A stretch of DNA of 64,000 nucleotides from Sphingomonas lycopersici (GCF_026130605.1 NZ_JANFAU010000008.1:1-64000); one strand, 5' to 3'; numbered from the stretch's first letter, positions 38,473 to 48,141 are shown. The notes: generated by a model from the letters alone, not told the origin. A program made the numbers and translations.

Positions 38473-40311
38473 ATGCAAATCGATCGCCGCCGGTTCGTTG
38501 CCGGCGCTGCCGCGCTGGGCGCGACCGCCGCCCTCCCCGCCCGCGCCCGCGCCCTCGCCGCCACCGGCGCGCGGGGCGACGCCGCCGCGATGGCGTTGCT
38601 CGACAAGCACGCCGAGGCGCTGCTGGTAAGCTACCCGGAAAACGCGATGACGCTCGGCATCGACACGGGCAAACGCGCCGCGCTCAAATCCGCGCTCGGC
38701 GATCATAGCGCTGGCGCCGAAGCCAAACGCCGCGCCGAGGCCGCGCAGCGCCTGACCGAATTGCGCGCGATCGACACCAAAACGCTCTCCCCCGCGGTCA
38801 CCGTGCATGTCGAGACCGCGACGGTCGCGCACGAGATCGCGCTCGACGGCTGGCGGCGGATGCCGGTGGGCGACATGGCGTTCCTCTCCGCCAATGGCTA
38901 TCGCTCGACCCCCTATGTCGTGAGCCAGGGCAATGGCGCGTTCGTCGACGTGCCCGATCTGCTCGAAAACAAGCATCAGGTCGCCGATACCGCCGATGCC
39001 GAGGCCTATCTCGCGCGGATGCGCGCCTATGCGCAGGAACTGCGCGACGAAACCGAGCGGGTGAAGGCCGATGCCGCCAAGGGCGTCTACCTCCCCGCCT
39101 TCCTCAACGAGATCACCGCGCGCCAGCTGCGCGACGGCGCGGCGCGGCCGGCCGACTGGGCGATCGTCACCAGCTTCGGCAGCAAGACCCAGGCCGCCGG
39201 CATCGCGGGCGACTGGGCCCGGCGCGCCGCCGCGATCGCCGAGCAGGAGATCGCCCCGGCACTCGCCGCGCAGGCCGATGCCTTTGTCGCGCTGCGTCCC
39301 AAGGCGCCCGATGTCGCGGGGATGTGGCAGGTGCCCGATGCTGCCGACATCTACGGCTGGCTGGTCGAGGCGGGGACGACCACCAAGCGGACGCCCGAGG
39401 ACATCCACGCCGCCGGGCTCGAACAATGCAAGGCGCTGGCGGCGGAGATGGACCCGCTGCTCCGCGCGCAGGGGCTGACGCAGGGCACCGCGGGCGAGCG
39501 GCTCGCGGTGCTGGGCAAACGCCCCGATCTCTTGTTCGCCAATACCGATGCGGGGCGCGCCGAATTGCTCGCCTATCTCAATCAGGTGGTGGCGAAGATC
39601 CGTCCGCTGATGCCCAAGGCGTTCGGCAAATTGGTGCGCGGCAATCTCAACATCAAGCGCGTCCCCCCGGCGATCCAGGACGGCGCGCCCAACGGCTATG
39701 CCGGCCCCGGATCGATCGACGGCAAGATCCCCGGCACTTATTACATCAACCTGCGCGATACCGGGATCTGGCCGCGCTATTCGCTGCCGACGCTGACCTT
39801 CCACGAAGGGATTCCGGGGCATGTGTGGCAGGGCGAATATACGTTCGATCTGCCGCTGATCCGCACCCTCTTGAGCTTCAACGCTTATTCGGAAGGCTGG
39901 GGGCTTTATGCCGAGCAGATCGCCGACGAGGTCGGCTTCTACGCCGACGATCCGCTCGGGCGGATCGGCTATCTCCAGTCGATGAACTTCCGCGCCGCGC
40001 GGCTCGTCGCCGATACCGGGCTGCACCACAAGCGCTGGACGATTGATCAGGCGATGCAGTGGTTCATGGCGACCACCGGCTTCACCGCCAGCCAGGCGCG
40101 GTCGGAGCTCAACCGTTATTGCACCTGGCCGGGGCAGGCGCTCGGCTACAAGACCGGGCATAATGAGATCAATCGCCTGCGCGATGTCGCCAAGGCCAAG
40201 CTCGGCGCGCGGTTCGACGTGCGCGGGTTCAACGACGCGGTGGTGCAGACCGGCGGCGTCCCGCTCGGGGTGCTGGCAAAGGTGGTCGATCGCTGGGCAG
40301 CGAGCGCCTGA
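38473..40311 (+). CDS. DUF885 family protein, exported via a Tat-like signal
   Basis: 612 aa. The N-terminus MQIDRRRFVAGAAALGATAA carries a twin-arginine motif (RRRF), suggesting folded export to the periplasm. The DUF885 hallmark is HEGIPGHVWQGEY near residue 445, a likely zinc-binding HExxGH-type site, with FNAYSEGWGLYAEQIADE after it. This resembles a metallopeptidase active site; members are often annotated as peptidases without proof. It may supply substrate to the nearby catabolic genes. Confidence 0.88.
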   Translation: MQIDRRRFVAGAAALGATAALPARARALAATGARGDAAAMALLDKHAEALLVSYPENAMTLGIDTGKRAALKSALGDHSAGAEAKRRAEAAQRLTELRAIDTKTLSPAVTVHVETATVAHEIALDGWRRMPVGDMAFLSANGYRSTPYVVSQGNGAFVDVPDLLENKHQVADTADAEAYLARMRAYAQELRDETERVKADAAKGVYLPAFLNEITARQLRDGAARPADWAIVTSFGSKTQAAGIAGDWARRAAAIAEQEIAPALAAQADAFVALRPKAPDVAGMWQVPDAADIYGWLVEAGTTTKRTPEDIHAAGLEQCKALAAEMDPLLRAQGLTQGTAGERLAVLGKRPDLLFANTDAGRAELLAYLNQVVAKIRPLMPKAFGKLVRGNLNIKRVPPAIQDGAPNGYAGPGSIDGKIPGTYYINLRDTGIWPRYSLPTLTFHEGIPGHVWQGEYTFDLPLIRTLLSFNAYSEGWGLYAEQIADEVGFYADDPLGRIGYLQSMNFRAARLVADTGLHHKRWTIDQAMQWFMATTGFTASQARSELNRYCTWPGQALGYKTGHNEINRLRDVAKAKLGARFDVRGFNDAVVQTGGVPLGVLAKVVDRWAASA

Positions 40312-40320
40312 TCCTTCTAA

Positions 40321-40349
40321 CTCCCCTCCCTTCACCAGGGAGGGGAGAG
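40321..40349. repeat. family B single hairpin
   Basis: CTCCCCTCCCTTCACCAGGG then AGGGGAG. It lies between the convergent DUF885 and SDR genes and could work as a terminator-like structure. Confidence 0.8.
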
Positions 40350-40353
40350 GAAA

Positions 40354-41151
40354 TTAAACCGCCGTCCGCCCATATTCCTGCTTGGTCACCGGATGGCTCG
40401 ACGAGAGCCCCCCGTCGACCGCGATCGCCTGTCCGTTGACGTAGCTCGCGTCGTCCGACGCCAGGAACAGCGCGACCTTCGCCAGCTCCTCGGGTTGCGC
40501 GCCGCGCCGCAGCGGATTGAGCCGGCCGACGCGATCCATCTTCCCGGCATCGCGCGCATAATCGAAGGTGGGCTTGGTCATCCCGGTTTCGGTGAGCCCG
40601 GGGCAGATCGCATTGACCCGCACGTTCGATCCGGCAAGCTGCTGCGCCGAAACCTGCGCGAGGTTGATCACCCCCGCCTTCGACGCCGAATAGGCCGGCG
40701 ACCCCGCCCCCGAGCGGATCCCGGCGACGCTGGCGGTGAGGATGATCGCGCCCTTGCCGCGCTCGGCGATGCGCGGCGCGGCGTGCTTCACCGCCAGATA
40801 GGGGCCGATCAGGTTGACCCGCAGCACCTCGGTGATCAGCTCGACGCTGGTATCGAAGATATTGGCCATCCCGCCCGAAATGCCGGCATTGGCGAACATC
40901 ACGTCGAGCCCGCCGTAGCGATCGCAGGCGAGCGCGACCGCCTTCACGACATCCTCTTCCGACCCGGCATCGATGCGGATCGCCTCCGCAACGCCGCCCG
41001 CATCGCGGATCGCCTTGGCGGTCGCCTCGGCGCCGTCGGTAACGTCGGCGACGATCACCTTGCCGCCCTCCGCCGCGAACAGGGTGGCGGCGGCGCGGCC
41101 GATACCCGAGCCGGCGCCGGTGACGATGATCGATTTGTCGGTGAACCTCAT
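40354..41151 (-). CDS. SDR family oxidoreductase
   Basis: 265 aa. Classical short-chain dehydrogenase: TGAGSGIGR near residue 11, NAG in [10 protein letters not shown], the catalytic Ser in ILTASVAGI, and YSASK. A cofactor preference for NAD(H) is suggested by D in VIVADVTDG. The substrate is unknown. It is the last gene of a minus-strand set (dehydrogenase, ADH, kinase, SDR, SDR) and is separated from the previous SDR by a repeat unit. Confidence 0.88.
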   Translation of the reverse strand: MRFTDKSIIVTGAGSGIGRAAATLFAAEGGKVIVADVTDGAEATAKAIRDAGGVAEAIRIDAGSEEDVVKAVALACDRYGGLDVMFANAGISGGMANIFDTSVELITEVLRVNLIGPYLAVKHAAPRIAERGKGAIILTASVAGIRSGAGSPAYSASKAGVINLAQVSAQQLAGSNVRVNAICPGLTETGMTKPTFDYARDAGKMDRVGRLNPLRRGAQPEELAKVALFLASDDASYVNGQAIAVDGGLSSSHPVTKQEYGRTAV

Positions 41152-41198
41152 TGCCGCATCCTCCAGTTCGTTTTGAAATGCCGCCAGCCTCTCCCCCT

Positions 41199-41292
41199 CG
41201 TCATTCCCGCGAAGGCGGGAATCCAGTGACGCTGGTGTCGCGGTTCAGCCGATAAGCCAGCCAGAATGGATCCCGCCTTCGCGGGAATGACG
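41199..41292. repeat. family A inverted repeat unit between SDR genes
   Basis: CGTCATTCCCGCGAAGGCGG at the left and CCGCCTTCGCGGGAATGACG at the right, with GCCAGCCAGAATGGA in the middle. It is very similar to the unit at 4669-4764. Confidence 0.9.
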
Positions 41293-41305
41293 AAAGAACG
41301 GCAGC

Positions 41306-42070
41306 TCAGATCGTCACGCCGCCGTCGATCACCAGCACCTGACCGGTCATGAACGTACTCGCCTTGGACGCGAGATAGACCACCGCGCCCGCAATCTCCT
41401 CCGGCTCGCCGATGCGGCGCAGCGGGGTGGTGCGGTTGCGTTCGTTCACCGCCGCCTCGTCTTCCCACAAGGCCTTGGCGAAATCGGTCTTGATCAGCCC
41501 CGGCGCGATGCAATTCACGCGGATGCCGTATTTGCCGTATTCGTGCGCCAGATTGCGCGCGAGCTGCATGTCGGCCGCCTTGGAGATGCAATAAGCCCCG
41601 ATCGTCGTCGAGCCGCGCAGCCCCCCGATCGAGGAGACGATGACGATCGATCCCGCGCCGCGCTCCTTCATCTCGGGCGCGACCATCGTGATCAGCCAGT
41701 GGTTGGAAACGATATTATTGTCGAGGATCTTGCGGAACTGCTCGTCGGCGATCCCTTCCTGCGGGCCGTAATAGGGATTGGAGGCGGCGTTGCAGACGAG
41801 GCAGTCGATCCGGCCGAACGCGCGCCGCGTCTCGTCGACCAGATGCTGGAGCCCCGCCTTGTCGGAGATATTGGCGGCGACCGCGATCGCGGTGCCCGCG
41901 CCGAAGCGGTCGTTGATCTCCGCCGCGACCGCGTCGCACGCATCCTGCTTGCGGCTGGAGATCACCACCTTCGCGCCCTGTTCGGCGCAGGCGATCGCGG
42001 CGGCCTTGCCGATCCCGCGCGACGATCCGGTGATGAGCACGACCTTATCGGTCAGATCGAACAGCGACAT
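41306..42070 (-). CDS. SDR family oxidoreductase
   Basis: 254 aa. Cofactor site TGSSRGIGKA, catalytic Ser in VIVSSIGGL and the YxxxK motif YCISK; C-terminal GQVLVIDGGVTI. Lys/Arg residues after strand 2 (SSRKQDA) suggest NADP(H). It starts 15 bases after the kinase gene ends, so the two are in one operon. A role in oxidising or reducing a hydroxyacyl-CoA intermediate is plausible. Confidence 0.88.
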   Translation of the reverse strand: MSLFDLTDKVVLITGSSRGIGKAAAIACAEQGAKVVISSRKQDACDAVAAEINDRFGAGTAIAVAANISDKAGLQHLVDETRRAFGRIDCLVCNAASNPYYGPQEGIADEQFRKILDNNIVSNHWLITMVAPEMKERGAGSIVIVSSIGGLRGSTTIGAYCISKAADMQLARNLAHEYGKYGIRVNCIAPGLIKTDFAKALWEDEAAVNERNRTTPLRRIGEPEEIAGAVVYLASKASTFMTGQVLVIDGGVTI

Positions 42071-42085
42071 GCGTGTTTCCTCCCT

Positions 42086-43144
42086 TCAGGCCCCTGCTTT
42101 CACCGCGAAATCCCACGCCGCCTGCGCCAGCGCCGGAACGCGCGCGCTGGCGGCCTCGGCATTGGCGTTGGAGGCGGTGCCGATCAGGAAGCGCTTCCTG
42201 ATCCCCTGGACGATCGAGGCGAGGCGGAACATGTTGAACGACAGATACCAATTGAGATCGGGCAGCCCCTCGGGCCGGCCGGTCTTCTCGCAATAACGCG
42301 CGACGACTTCCTCCAATGTCGGGATCCCCGTCTCCGGCCCAGTGAGCCCCAGCACCCCGGAGCGGCCCTCGGGCTCGGTCACCCAGGAGATCAGGAAATA
42401 GGACAGATCGGCGAGCGGATCGCCGAGCGTCGACAATTCCCAGTCGAGCACCGCGGCGACGCGCGGCTCCAGCCCGGGGGCGAACTTCATATTGTCGCAG
42501 CGATAATCGCCGTGGACGATCGAGGTGCGGGTCTGCGGCGGCAAGGTGCGCGGCAGCCACTCGATCAGCCGTTCCATCGGCTCCATATGTTCGGTCTCGG
42601 CGCCGCGATATTGCTTGGTCCAGCGCGACACCTGGCGCTCGAAATAATTGCCGGGGCGGCCGAACGTCTCAAGCCCCGCGGCGACGTGATCGACATTGTG
42701 GAGTTGCGCCAGCGTGTCGATCATCGCGTGATAATGCGCGCGCCGGGTATCGGCGTCCATGCCCGGGAAGGCGCCGTCCCAGATCGTCCGCCCCTCGACC
42801 ATCTCCATCACGTAAAAGGCCGATCCGATCACCGTATCGTCCTCGCACAGCCCGAACGGGCGCGGCACCGGGAAGCCGGTGGGGTGCAGCCCGGCGATGA
42901 CGCGATATTCACGGTCGACCGCATGTGCCGAGGGAAGCAATTCGCCCATCGGCTTGCGCCGCAGCACATAATTGCGGGTCGGGGTGGTGAGCTTGTAGGT
43001 CGGGTTGGATTGCCCGCCGGCGAATTTGGCATAGCTCAGCGGGCCGGCGAAATCGGGCACATTGGCGCTCATCCACGCGGCCAGCGCGTCCAGATCGAGC
43101 CGGTCGCGTTCGGCGATCTCGGCTTGCAGGCTGGTATCGGTCAT
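42086..43144 (-). CDS. APH-like phosphotransferase (ACAD10/11-type kinase)
   Basis: 352 aa. Aminoglycoside-phosphotransferase fold: the Brenner motif HGDYRCDNMKF near residue 200 (catalytic Asp, metal Asn) and the second metal site VLDWELSTLGDPLADLSYFL. This subgroup is the one fused to acyl-CoA dehydrogenase in mammalian ACAD10/ACAD11 and stand-alone as LvaA in the Pseudomonas putida levulinate pathway, where it phosphorylates 4-hydroxyacyl-CoA. The start overlaps the alcohol dehydrogenase stop (ATGA), and the ACAD11-like gene is two genes upstream in the operon. An antibiotic kinase role is unlikely. Confidence 0.88.
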   Translation of the reverse strand: MTDTSLQAEIAERDRLDLDALAAWMSANVPDFAGPLSYAKFAGGQSNPTYKLTTPTRNYVLRRKPMGELLPSAHAVDREYRVIAGLHPTGFPVPRPFGLCEDDTVIGSAFYVMEMVEGRTIWDGAFPGMDADTRRAHYHAMIDTLAQLHNVDHVAAGLETFGRPGNYFERQVSRWTKQYRGAETEHMEPMERLIEWLPRTLPPQTRTSIVHGDYRCDNMKFAPGLEPRVAAVLDWELSTLGDPLADLSYFLISWVTEPEGRSGVLGLTGPETGIPTLEEVVARYCEKTGRPEGLPDLNWYLSFNMFRLASIVQGIRKRFLIGTASNANAEAASARVPALAQAAWDFAVKAGA

Positions 43145-44229
43145 TGATCGAAGACAATCACGCTGCGCGTCGCGTCGCCCTTGCGGAGCTCGTCGAACGC
43201 GTCGTTGATCCGGGTGAGCGGCAGCCGCTCGGCGATGATCGTGTCGAGATCGAGCTGCCCGCGCTGGTAGAAATCGACCAGCCGCGGGATATCCACCGGG
43301 AAGCGGTTATACCCCATGATCCCGCCCTGCAGCCTCTTGCCCGACAACAGGTCCATCGCCGACAGCCCGACTTTCTCGTTCAACGGCATCATGCCGAGGA
43401 TCGTCGCGGTGCCGCCGCGGCGCAGCACCTTGACCGTCGTTTCGGCCGATTGCGGGCGGCCGACCGCCTCGATCGCATGATCGACCCCGCCCTTGGTCAC
43501 CTCGATCACCTCGGCGACGACATTCTCGGCGAGCGGGTCATAGCTGTGGGTCGCGCCGAGCCTCTCGGCGATCGCGCGCTTTTCAGGCACCGGATCGAGC
43601 GCGATAATCTTGCCCGCGCCCGCGATCTTCGCGGCATTGACCGCGGCGAGCCCGATCCCGCCGCACCCGACGACGCACACCGTCTCGCCCGGCGATACGT
43701 CGGTGGTGTTGAACACCGCCCCGGCCCCGGTCGTCACCGCGCAGCCGATCAGCGCGGCGCGATCGAGCGGCATTTCCCGGTCGATCGCGACACAGGCATG
43801 CTCGTGGACCAGCATCATCTCGGCATAGGCCGAGAGGTTGAGCATCTGGTTGACCGGATCGCCATTGGCGAGCCTGAGCCGCGGCTCGGCGCTCGCCGCG
43901 CGCCGCGTTTCGCCGCCGAGACACAGGTACATCCGCCCGGTCACGCAATATTCGCAATGGCCGCAGAATGCCGAGAGACAGGTGACGACGTGGTCGCCCG
44001 GCTTCACCGTGCGCACCTCCTCGCCCACCGCCTCGACGATGCCGGCCGCCTCATGCCCCGGAATCGCCGGGAGCGGATGCGGATAGGCGCCGTCGACGAA
44101 ATGCAGGTCGGACCGGCACACGCCGCATGCCAGCGTGCGGATCAGCACCTCATGCGCCGCCGGCTTGGCGACCAGCACATCGGTCACTTCAAGCGGTTTC
44201 TTGGCTTCGAACAAAACGGCGGCCTTCAT
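43141..44229 (-). CDS. zinc-dependent alcohol dehydrogenase
   Basis: 362 aa. MDR family: catalytic zinc ligands in GVCRSDLH and PGHEAAG, structural zinc from the four Cys of CGHCEYCVTGRMYLC, and the nucleotide-binding GCGGIGLAAVNAA with Asp after strand 2 (IALDPVPEKR), which favours NAD. It would oxidise an alcohol or hydroxyacyl group. It is coupled to the kinase gene by a four-base overlap. A repeat unit lies upstream, between it and the dehydrogenase gene. Confidence 0.92.
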   Translation of the reverse strand: MKAAVLFEAKKPLEVTDVLVAKPAAHEVLIRTLACGVCRSDLHFVDGAYPHPLPAIPGHEAAGIVEAVGEEVRTVKPGDHVVTCLSAFCGHCEYCVTGRMYLCLGGETRRAASAEPRLRLANGDPVNQMLNLSAYAEMMLVHEHACVAIDREMPLDRAALIGCAVTTGAGAVFNTTDVSPGETVCVVGCGGIGLAAVNAAKIAGAGKIIALDPVPEKRAIAERLGATHSYDPLAENVVAEVIEVTKGGVDHAIEAVGRPQSAETTVKVLRRGGTATILGMMPLNEKVGLSAMDLLSGKRLQGGIMGYNRFPVDIPRLVDFYQRGQLDLDTIIAERLPLTRINDAFDELRKGDATRSVIVFDQ

Positions 44230-44265
44230 GTGCCTCTCCTAGTTAATCGTCATCATCCTATCCCT

Positions 44266-44359
44266 CGTCATTCCCGCGAGGGCGGGAATCCATTCTGGCT
44301 GGCGGTGCGTGTCTCTCCACGACCCGCGCGAATGGATCCCCGCCTTCGCGGGGATGACG
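44266..44359. repeat. family A inverted repeat unit in the kinase-dehydrogenase operon
   Basis: CGTCATTCCCGCGAGGGCGG on the left and CCGCCTTCGCGGGGATGACG on the right, between the acyl-CoA dehydrogenase and alcohol dehydrogenase genes. Confidence 0.9.
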
Positions 44360-44373
44360 GCACGGGCATTCGT

Positions 44374-45681
44374 TCAGCGCGAAACGCCGATATCCCCGCT
44401 CGATACGTCGCTGCCGCCATAGGGCACCGGGCGCTCGGCCTTCCAATCGGCATATTTGCCGAATTCGTCGCGCGCGATCGCGCGGGCGTGGACCTCATCC
44501 GGCCCGTCCGCCAGCCGCAAGGTGCGCTGCGACGCCCAGGCATGCGCGAGCCCGAAATCCTCCGCGACGCCCGCGCCGCCATGCGCCTGCACCGCATCGT
44601 CGAGGATCTGCAGCGCCATATTGGGCGCCTGCACCTTGATCATCGCGATTTCGAGCTTGGCCGATTTGTTGCCCGCCTTGTCCATCATGTCGGCGGCCTT
44701 GAGGCACAGCAACCGGGTCATCTCGATATCGATCCGCGCGCGTGCGATGCGCTGCTCCCACACGCTGTGATCCGACAGCCTCTTGCCGAACGCGACGCGG
44801 CTGACGAGCCGCTTGGCCATCTTCTCGATCGCGACTTCGGCGACGCCGATCGTGCGCATGCAGTGATGGATCCGCCCCGGCCCGAGCCGACCCTGCGCGA
44901 TCTCGAACCCGCGCCCTTCGCCGAGCAGCAGATTCTCGACCGGCACGCGGACGTTGGTGAAGCTCACCTCGCCGTGCCCGTGCGGCGCATGATCATAGCC
45001 GTAGACCGACAGCATCCGCTCGATCTTCACCCCCGGGGTGTCCATCGGCACGAGCACCTGGCTCTGCTGCTGGTGGCGCGACCCCTCGAAGCTGGTCTTG
45101 CCCATCAGGATGCCGACCTTGCAGCGCGGATCGCCGACGCCGGACGACCACCATTTGCGCCCGTTGATCACGTAATGATCGCCGTCGCGCTCGATCCGCG
45201 TCTCGATATTGGTCGCATCCGACGAGGCGACCGCCGGCTCGGTCATCAGGAACACCGAGCGGATCTCGCCGTTCATCAGCGGACGGAGCCATTGCTCCTT
45301 CTGCTCGCGCGTGCCGTAGCGATGGAGCACTTCCATATTGCCCGTATCGGGCGCCGAGCAGTTGAAGCATTCGCTCGCCCAGCCGATCTTGCCCATCTCC
45401 TCGGCGCACAGGGCGTATTCGAGATTGGTGAGCTGCGTCCCTTCGAATTCGAACGTGTCGTCGACATGTTGCTGGCCCGAATGCGGCGGCATGAAGAAAT
45501 TCCACAGCCCGGCGGCCTTGGCCTTGGCCTTCACCTCCTCGAGCACCGGGATGACCTTCCACGGGTCGCCCGCATGATGCTGGCGATCGTATTCGGCTTG
45601 CCGCGGACGGATCTGCTGGTCGATGAAATCGCGTACCCGGTCCCGGAAATAGGTTTCGCGTTCGCTAAGCGTGAAGTCCAT
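44374..45681 (-). CDS. acyl-CoA dehydrogenase, ACAD11-like
   Basis: 435 aa, longer than the other dehydrogenases here. Acyl-CoA dehydrogenase motifs include [35 protein letters not shown] and [20 protein letters not shown]. The ADGPDEVH stretch replaces the canonical YEGT base region and is typical of the ACAD10/ACAD11 group and LvaC-type enzymes. In those systems the dehydrogenase acts on 4-phosphoryl-acyl-CoA made by the kinase. The gene leads the operon and is divergent from the double-TetR regulator. Confidence 0.87.
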   Translation of the reverse strand: MDFTLSERETYFRDRVRDFIDQQIRPRQAEYDRQHHAGDPWKVIPVLEEVKAKAKAAGLWNFFMPPHSGQQHVDDTFEFEGTQLTNLEYALCAEEMGKIGWASECFNCSAPDTGNMEVLHRYGTREQKEQWLRPLMNGEIRSVFLMTEPAVASSDATNIETRIERDGDHYVINGRKWWSSGVGDPRCKVGILMGKTSFEGSRHQQQSQVLVPMDTPGVKIERMLSVYGYDHAPHGHGEVSFTNVRVPVENLLLGEGRGFEIAQGRLGPGRIHHCMRTIGVAEVAIEKMAKRLVSRVAFGKRLSDHSVWEQRIARARIDIEMTRLLCLKAADMMDKAGNKSAKLEIAMIKVQAPNMALQILDDAVQAHGGAGVAEDFGLAHAWASQRTLRLADGPDEVHARAIARDEFGKYADWKAERPVPYGGSDVSSGDIGVSR

Positions 45682-45730
45682 CGCATCCCTCCAGAGCCTG
45701 TCTTGCGGGAAGCTCTAGACCGTACCCTTC

Positions 45731-45750
45731 ATTCGGTAAAGCATCCGAAT
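45731..45750. promoter_or_regulatory. candidate operator between the dehydrogenase and tetR genes
   Basis: Inverted repeat ATTCGG-8-CCGAAT in the divergent promoter region, about 50 bases upstream of the dehydrogenase start. A reasonable size for a TetR-type operator; inferred only from symmetry and position. Confidence 0.35.
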
Positions 45751-45836
45751 CGCCGCTCACTCCCTACGCAACACAGCTTATCGCCTCTGTCATAAAAGGG
45801 ACTGTTTCTTCGAAATCTTGCTGCTAGAGTGATTCG

Positions 45837-47081
45837 ATGAACGGCATGGGGGAATCCGGCCGGGGAGAGGAATCGGGTACGCGCCGCTTCAGGGCGAAGC
45901 GTGACGCGATCCTCGCCGCGGCCGCGGATGCGATCAACGAGCAAAGCGCGAAGGGCATGACCTTCGCCGACGTGGCACGCCGCGTCGGGCTCAATACAAC
46001 AAGCGTCACTTATTATTTCAAGCGCAAAGAGGATCTCGCCGCCGCCGCGTTCGAGCATACGCTCGAACGGCTGATGGGGATGCTCGACGAGGCGATGACG
46101 CAGCATACGCCTGAGGCGCGGGTCGAGCGTTATCTCGCGCTCAACATGGAGCGGCTCGCCCGCATCCAGCGCGGCGAGGAGCGGCAGATGGCCGGACTCT
46201 CCGACCTGCGCGCGATGGACGAGCCGGTGCGATCCGCGCTGATGGCCGGCTGGCGCGAGGTGTTCCGTCGCACGCGGCTGCTGTGGGGATCGGCCGAGAC
46301 GCGCCAGCAAACCGATCTTCACGGCGCGCGCGCGCATGTGCTGCTCGAAAACACCTTCTGGCTGCCGGTGTGGCTGGTGCGCTACGAGCCCGATCAATAT
46401 GCCCGCGCCGAGGCGCGGCTGATGGACGTGTTCCGCCACGGCATCGCCGCGCCGGGGGCGCTGTGGCGGCCCACGCCGATCGATCTGCCGCACGACGAGA
46501 CGGTGCCGGGACGCGAGGCGTTCCTGCTCGCCGCGACGCGGCTGATCAACGAACTCGGCTATCGCGGCGCCTCGGTCCAGCGCATCGCGTCCGAGCTCAA
46601 CGTCACCAAGGGCAGCTTCTACCACCATCTCGATGCCAAGGACGATCTGGTCGTCGCTTGCTACAAGCGCAGCTTCGATACGATCGCCGCGGCGCAGCGG
46701 ATCGCCGACGAACAGGGCGGGACGCATTGGAACCGGCTGTCGAGCATGATCGCCACCTTGCTCGACGTGCAATTCTCCGAACTCGGCCCGCTCCTGCGCA
46801 CCACCGCGCTGTCCGGGTTGCCGCCCGGGGTGCGGCAGGTGATGGTCGAGCGGTCGAACCGCATCGCGCGGCGTTTCGCCGGCACCATGTCGGACGGGAT
46901 CGCCGAAGGAACGATCCGCCCGGTCGACGCGCTGATCGCGGCGCAGGCGCTGATGGCGTTCCTCAACGCGGCGTTCGACATGCGCAAATGGGCGTGGTCG
47001 ATGCCCCGCGACCGCGCGATCGCGCTCTACGCCTCGACGCTGACCTTCGGCCTGTTCGACGATCGCGCGGTGGCGGAATAG
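45837..47081 (+). CDS. TetR family regulator with two TetR domains in tandem
   Basis: 414 aa, about twice the usual length. The first TetR helix-turn-helix covers residues about 18-65 (FADVARRVGLNTTSVTYYF), followed by a ligand-type domain. A second complete TetR unit begins near residue 222 (SVQRIASELNVTKGSFYHHL), with its own effector domain. Both HTHs look intact. The gene is divergent from the acyl-CoA dehydrogenase operon and probably controls it in response to an acyl-CoA or related compound; this is inferred from position. Confidence 0.87.
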   Translation: MNGMGESGRGEESGTRRFRAKRDAILAAAADAINEQSAKGMTFADVARRVGLNTTSVTYYFKRKEDLAAAAFEHTLERLMGMLDEAMTQHTPEARVERYLALNMERLARIQRGEERQMAGLSDLRAMDEPVRSALMAGWREVFRRTRLLWGSAETRQQTDLHGARAHVLLENTFWLPVWLVRYEPDQYARAEARLMDVFRHGIAAPGALWRPTPIDLPHDETVPGREAFLLAATRLINELGYRGASVQRIASELNVTKGSFYHHLDAKDDLVVACYKRSFDTIAAAQRIADEQGGTHWNRLSSMIATLLDVQFSELGPLLRTTALSGLPPGVRQVMVERSNRIARRFAGTMSDGIAEGTIRPVDALIAAQALMAFLNAAFDMRKWAWSMPRDRAIALYASTLTFGLFDDRAVAE

Positions 47082-47086
47082 CACCC

Positions 47087-47193
47087 CGTCACCCCGGCGC
47101 GAGCCAGGCTCCATCGGAAGGCAGGCGCGGGACAAGAGGCTCTGATCGCTGCGCTTGAGGCTTGATGTATCCCGGCTCGAGGCCGGGATGACG
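47087..47193. repeat. diverged gene-less family D repeat unit
   Basis: Arms at 47087-47116 and 47163-47193 around a spacer with AAGGCAGGCGCGGGACAAGA, which aligns well with the spacer of the unit at 26443-26550. The left arm has decayed pairing. Confidence 0.85.
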
Positions 47194-47219
47194 ACGGGCA
47201 TCGAAGCGCGACCGCTCCC

Positions 47220-48083
47220 CTACACCGCCGCCCCGAAAGCGGCCGCGCGCGCCTGCATCGCCAGCGCGTGAAACGGCCCCCGGCGCTGGCGGAATTCGCG
47301 GATCGAGCAGCCGAGGAACAGATGTGCGTCGCGCAGGAAGTGCGACCGATCCCAATAACCCGCCTCCGCCAGCAGCGCGCCCGCCGTCTCGGGCGGCGCA
47401 TCGAGCGTCCCGCTCAGCGCGCGCAGGAAGCGCCGCCGGCGGAGCAGCAATTTGGGCGTGAAACCGAAATGCTGCCGCGTCCGCGCGGCGAACTGGCGCG
47501 GCGTCATGCCGACCCGCTCCGCCAGCGTCTCGATCCGCATCGTCTCGGCCTCGTCGAACGCCGCCTCGAGCTGCGGCACCAGCGGATCGACCGGACGCGG
47601 CTCCGCCAGCCGCGCATCGAGCCAGCGTTCCAAGACCACGGGGGGATGCTCGCCGGCGTCGAGCGCCTCGCGCACCGCATCCGCCGCCGGATCGAGCACC
47701 GACAGCGGGACGACGCGATTGGCGTGGACCGAAAGATCGCCACCGAACAGTTGCGCCCAGCCGACCGCGCGCAGCCCGATCCCCACCACCGTCCCGCCGG
47801 TCGCCTCGGCCCAGCCGGCAACATTGGTCGGGCCGGCGAACGACGCCAGCGGCATGTCGAACCGCCGCGAGCCGACCCGGAGCGACCAGGGCTGCGGCTC
47901 CTCGATTCCGAAACGTATTACGGGATCGCCCGGAAAGAATACGTCGCGAAACGTCGTTCCTGGACGAAATGGAATGCGAAACCGGTGAAAGCCGGTGATC
48001 AGCCCCGCGAAGCGTTTGTCTGCGCGCCAATAGGTAATGGGCGCGTTATCCGAATCCGCCATTTTCTCCCTCGCGCTGAACAC
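47220..48083 (-). CDS. AraC family transcriptional regulator
   Basis: 287 aa. The C-terminal AraC DNA-binding domain has two helix-turn-helices: MRIETLAERVGMTPRQFAAR and ALLAEAGYWDRSHFLRDAHL. The N-terminal half (residues 1-165) looks like a DUF6597-type ligand region, with YWRADKRFAGLITGFHRFRI near the start. The gene lies downstream of, and on the same strand as, the second dehydrogenase pair, separated by an AT-rich stretch with a 10-bp inverted repeat. Its target is unknown; autoregulation through that repeat is plausible. Confidence 0.85.
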   Translation of the reverse strand: MFSAREKMADSDNAPITYWRADKRFAGLITGFHRFRIPFRPGTTFRDVFFPGDPVIRFGIEEPQPWSLRVGSRRFDMPLASFAGPTNVAGWAEATGGTVVGIGLRAVGWAQLFGGDLSVHANRVVPLSVLDPAADAVREALDAGEHPPVVLERWLDARLAEPRPVDPLVPQLEAAFDEAETMRIETLAERVGMTPRQFAARTRQHFGFTPKLLLRRRRFLRALSGTLDAPPETAGALLAEAGYWDRSHFLRDAHLFLGCSIREFRQRRGPFHALAMQARAAAFGAAV

Positions 48084-48141
48084 AGGGAGTTAGCAGGTAA
48101 CTAAACTTAGATTAGCGGAAAATTTTACAATTTATAATGAT

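Noticed and set aside
42086..43144. Aminoglycoside resistance kinase
   Set aside because: The fold is shared, but the subgroup and the operon with an ACAD11-like dehydrogenase point to acyl-CoA metabolism.
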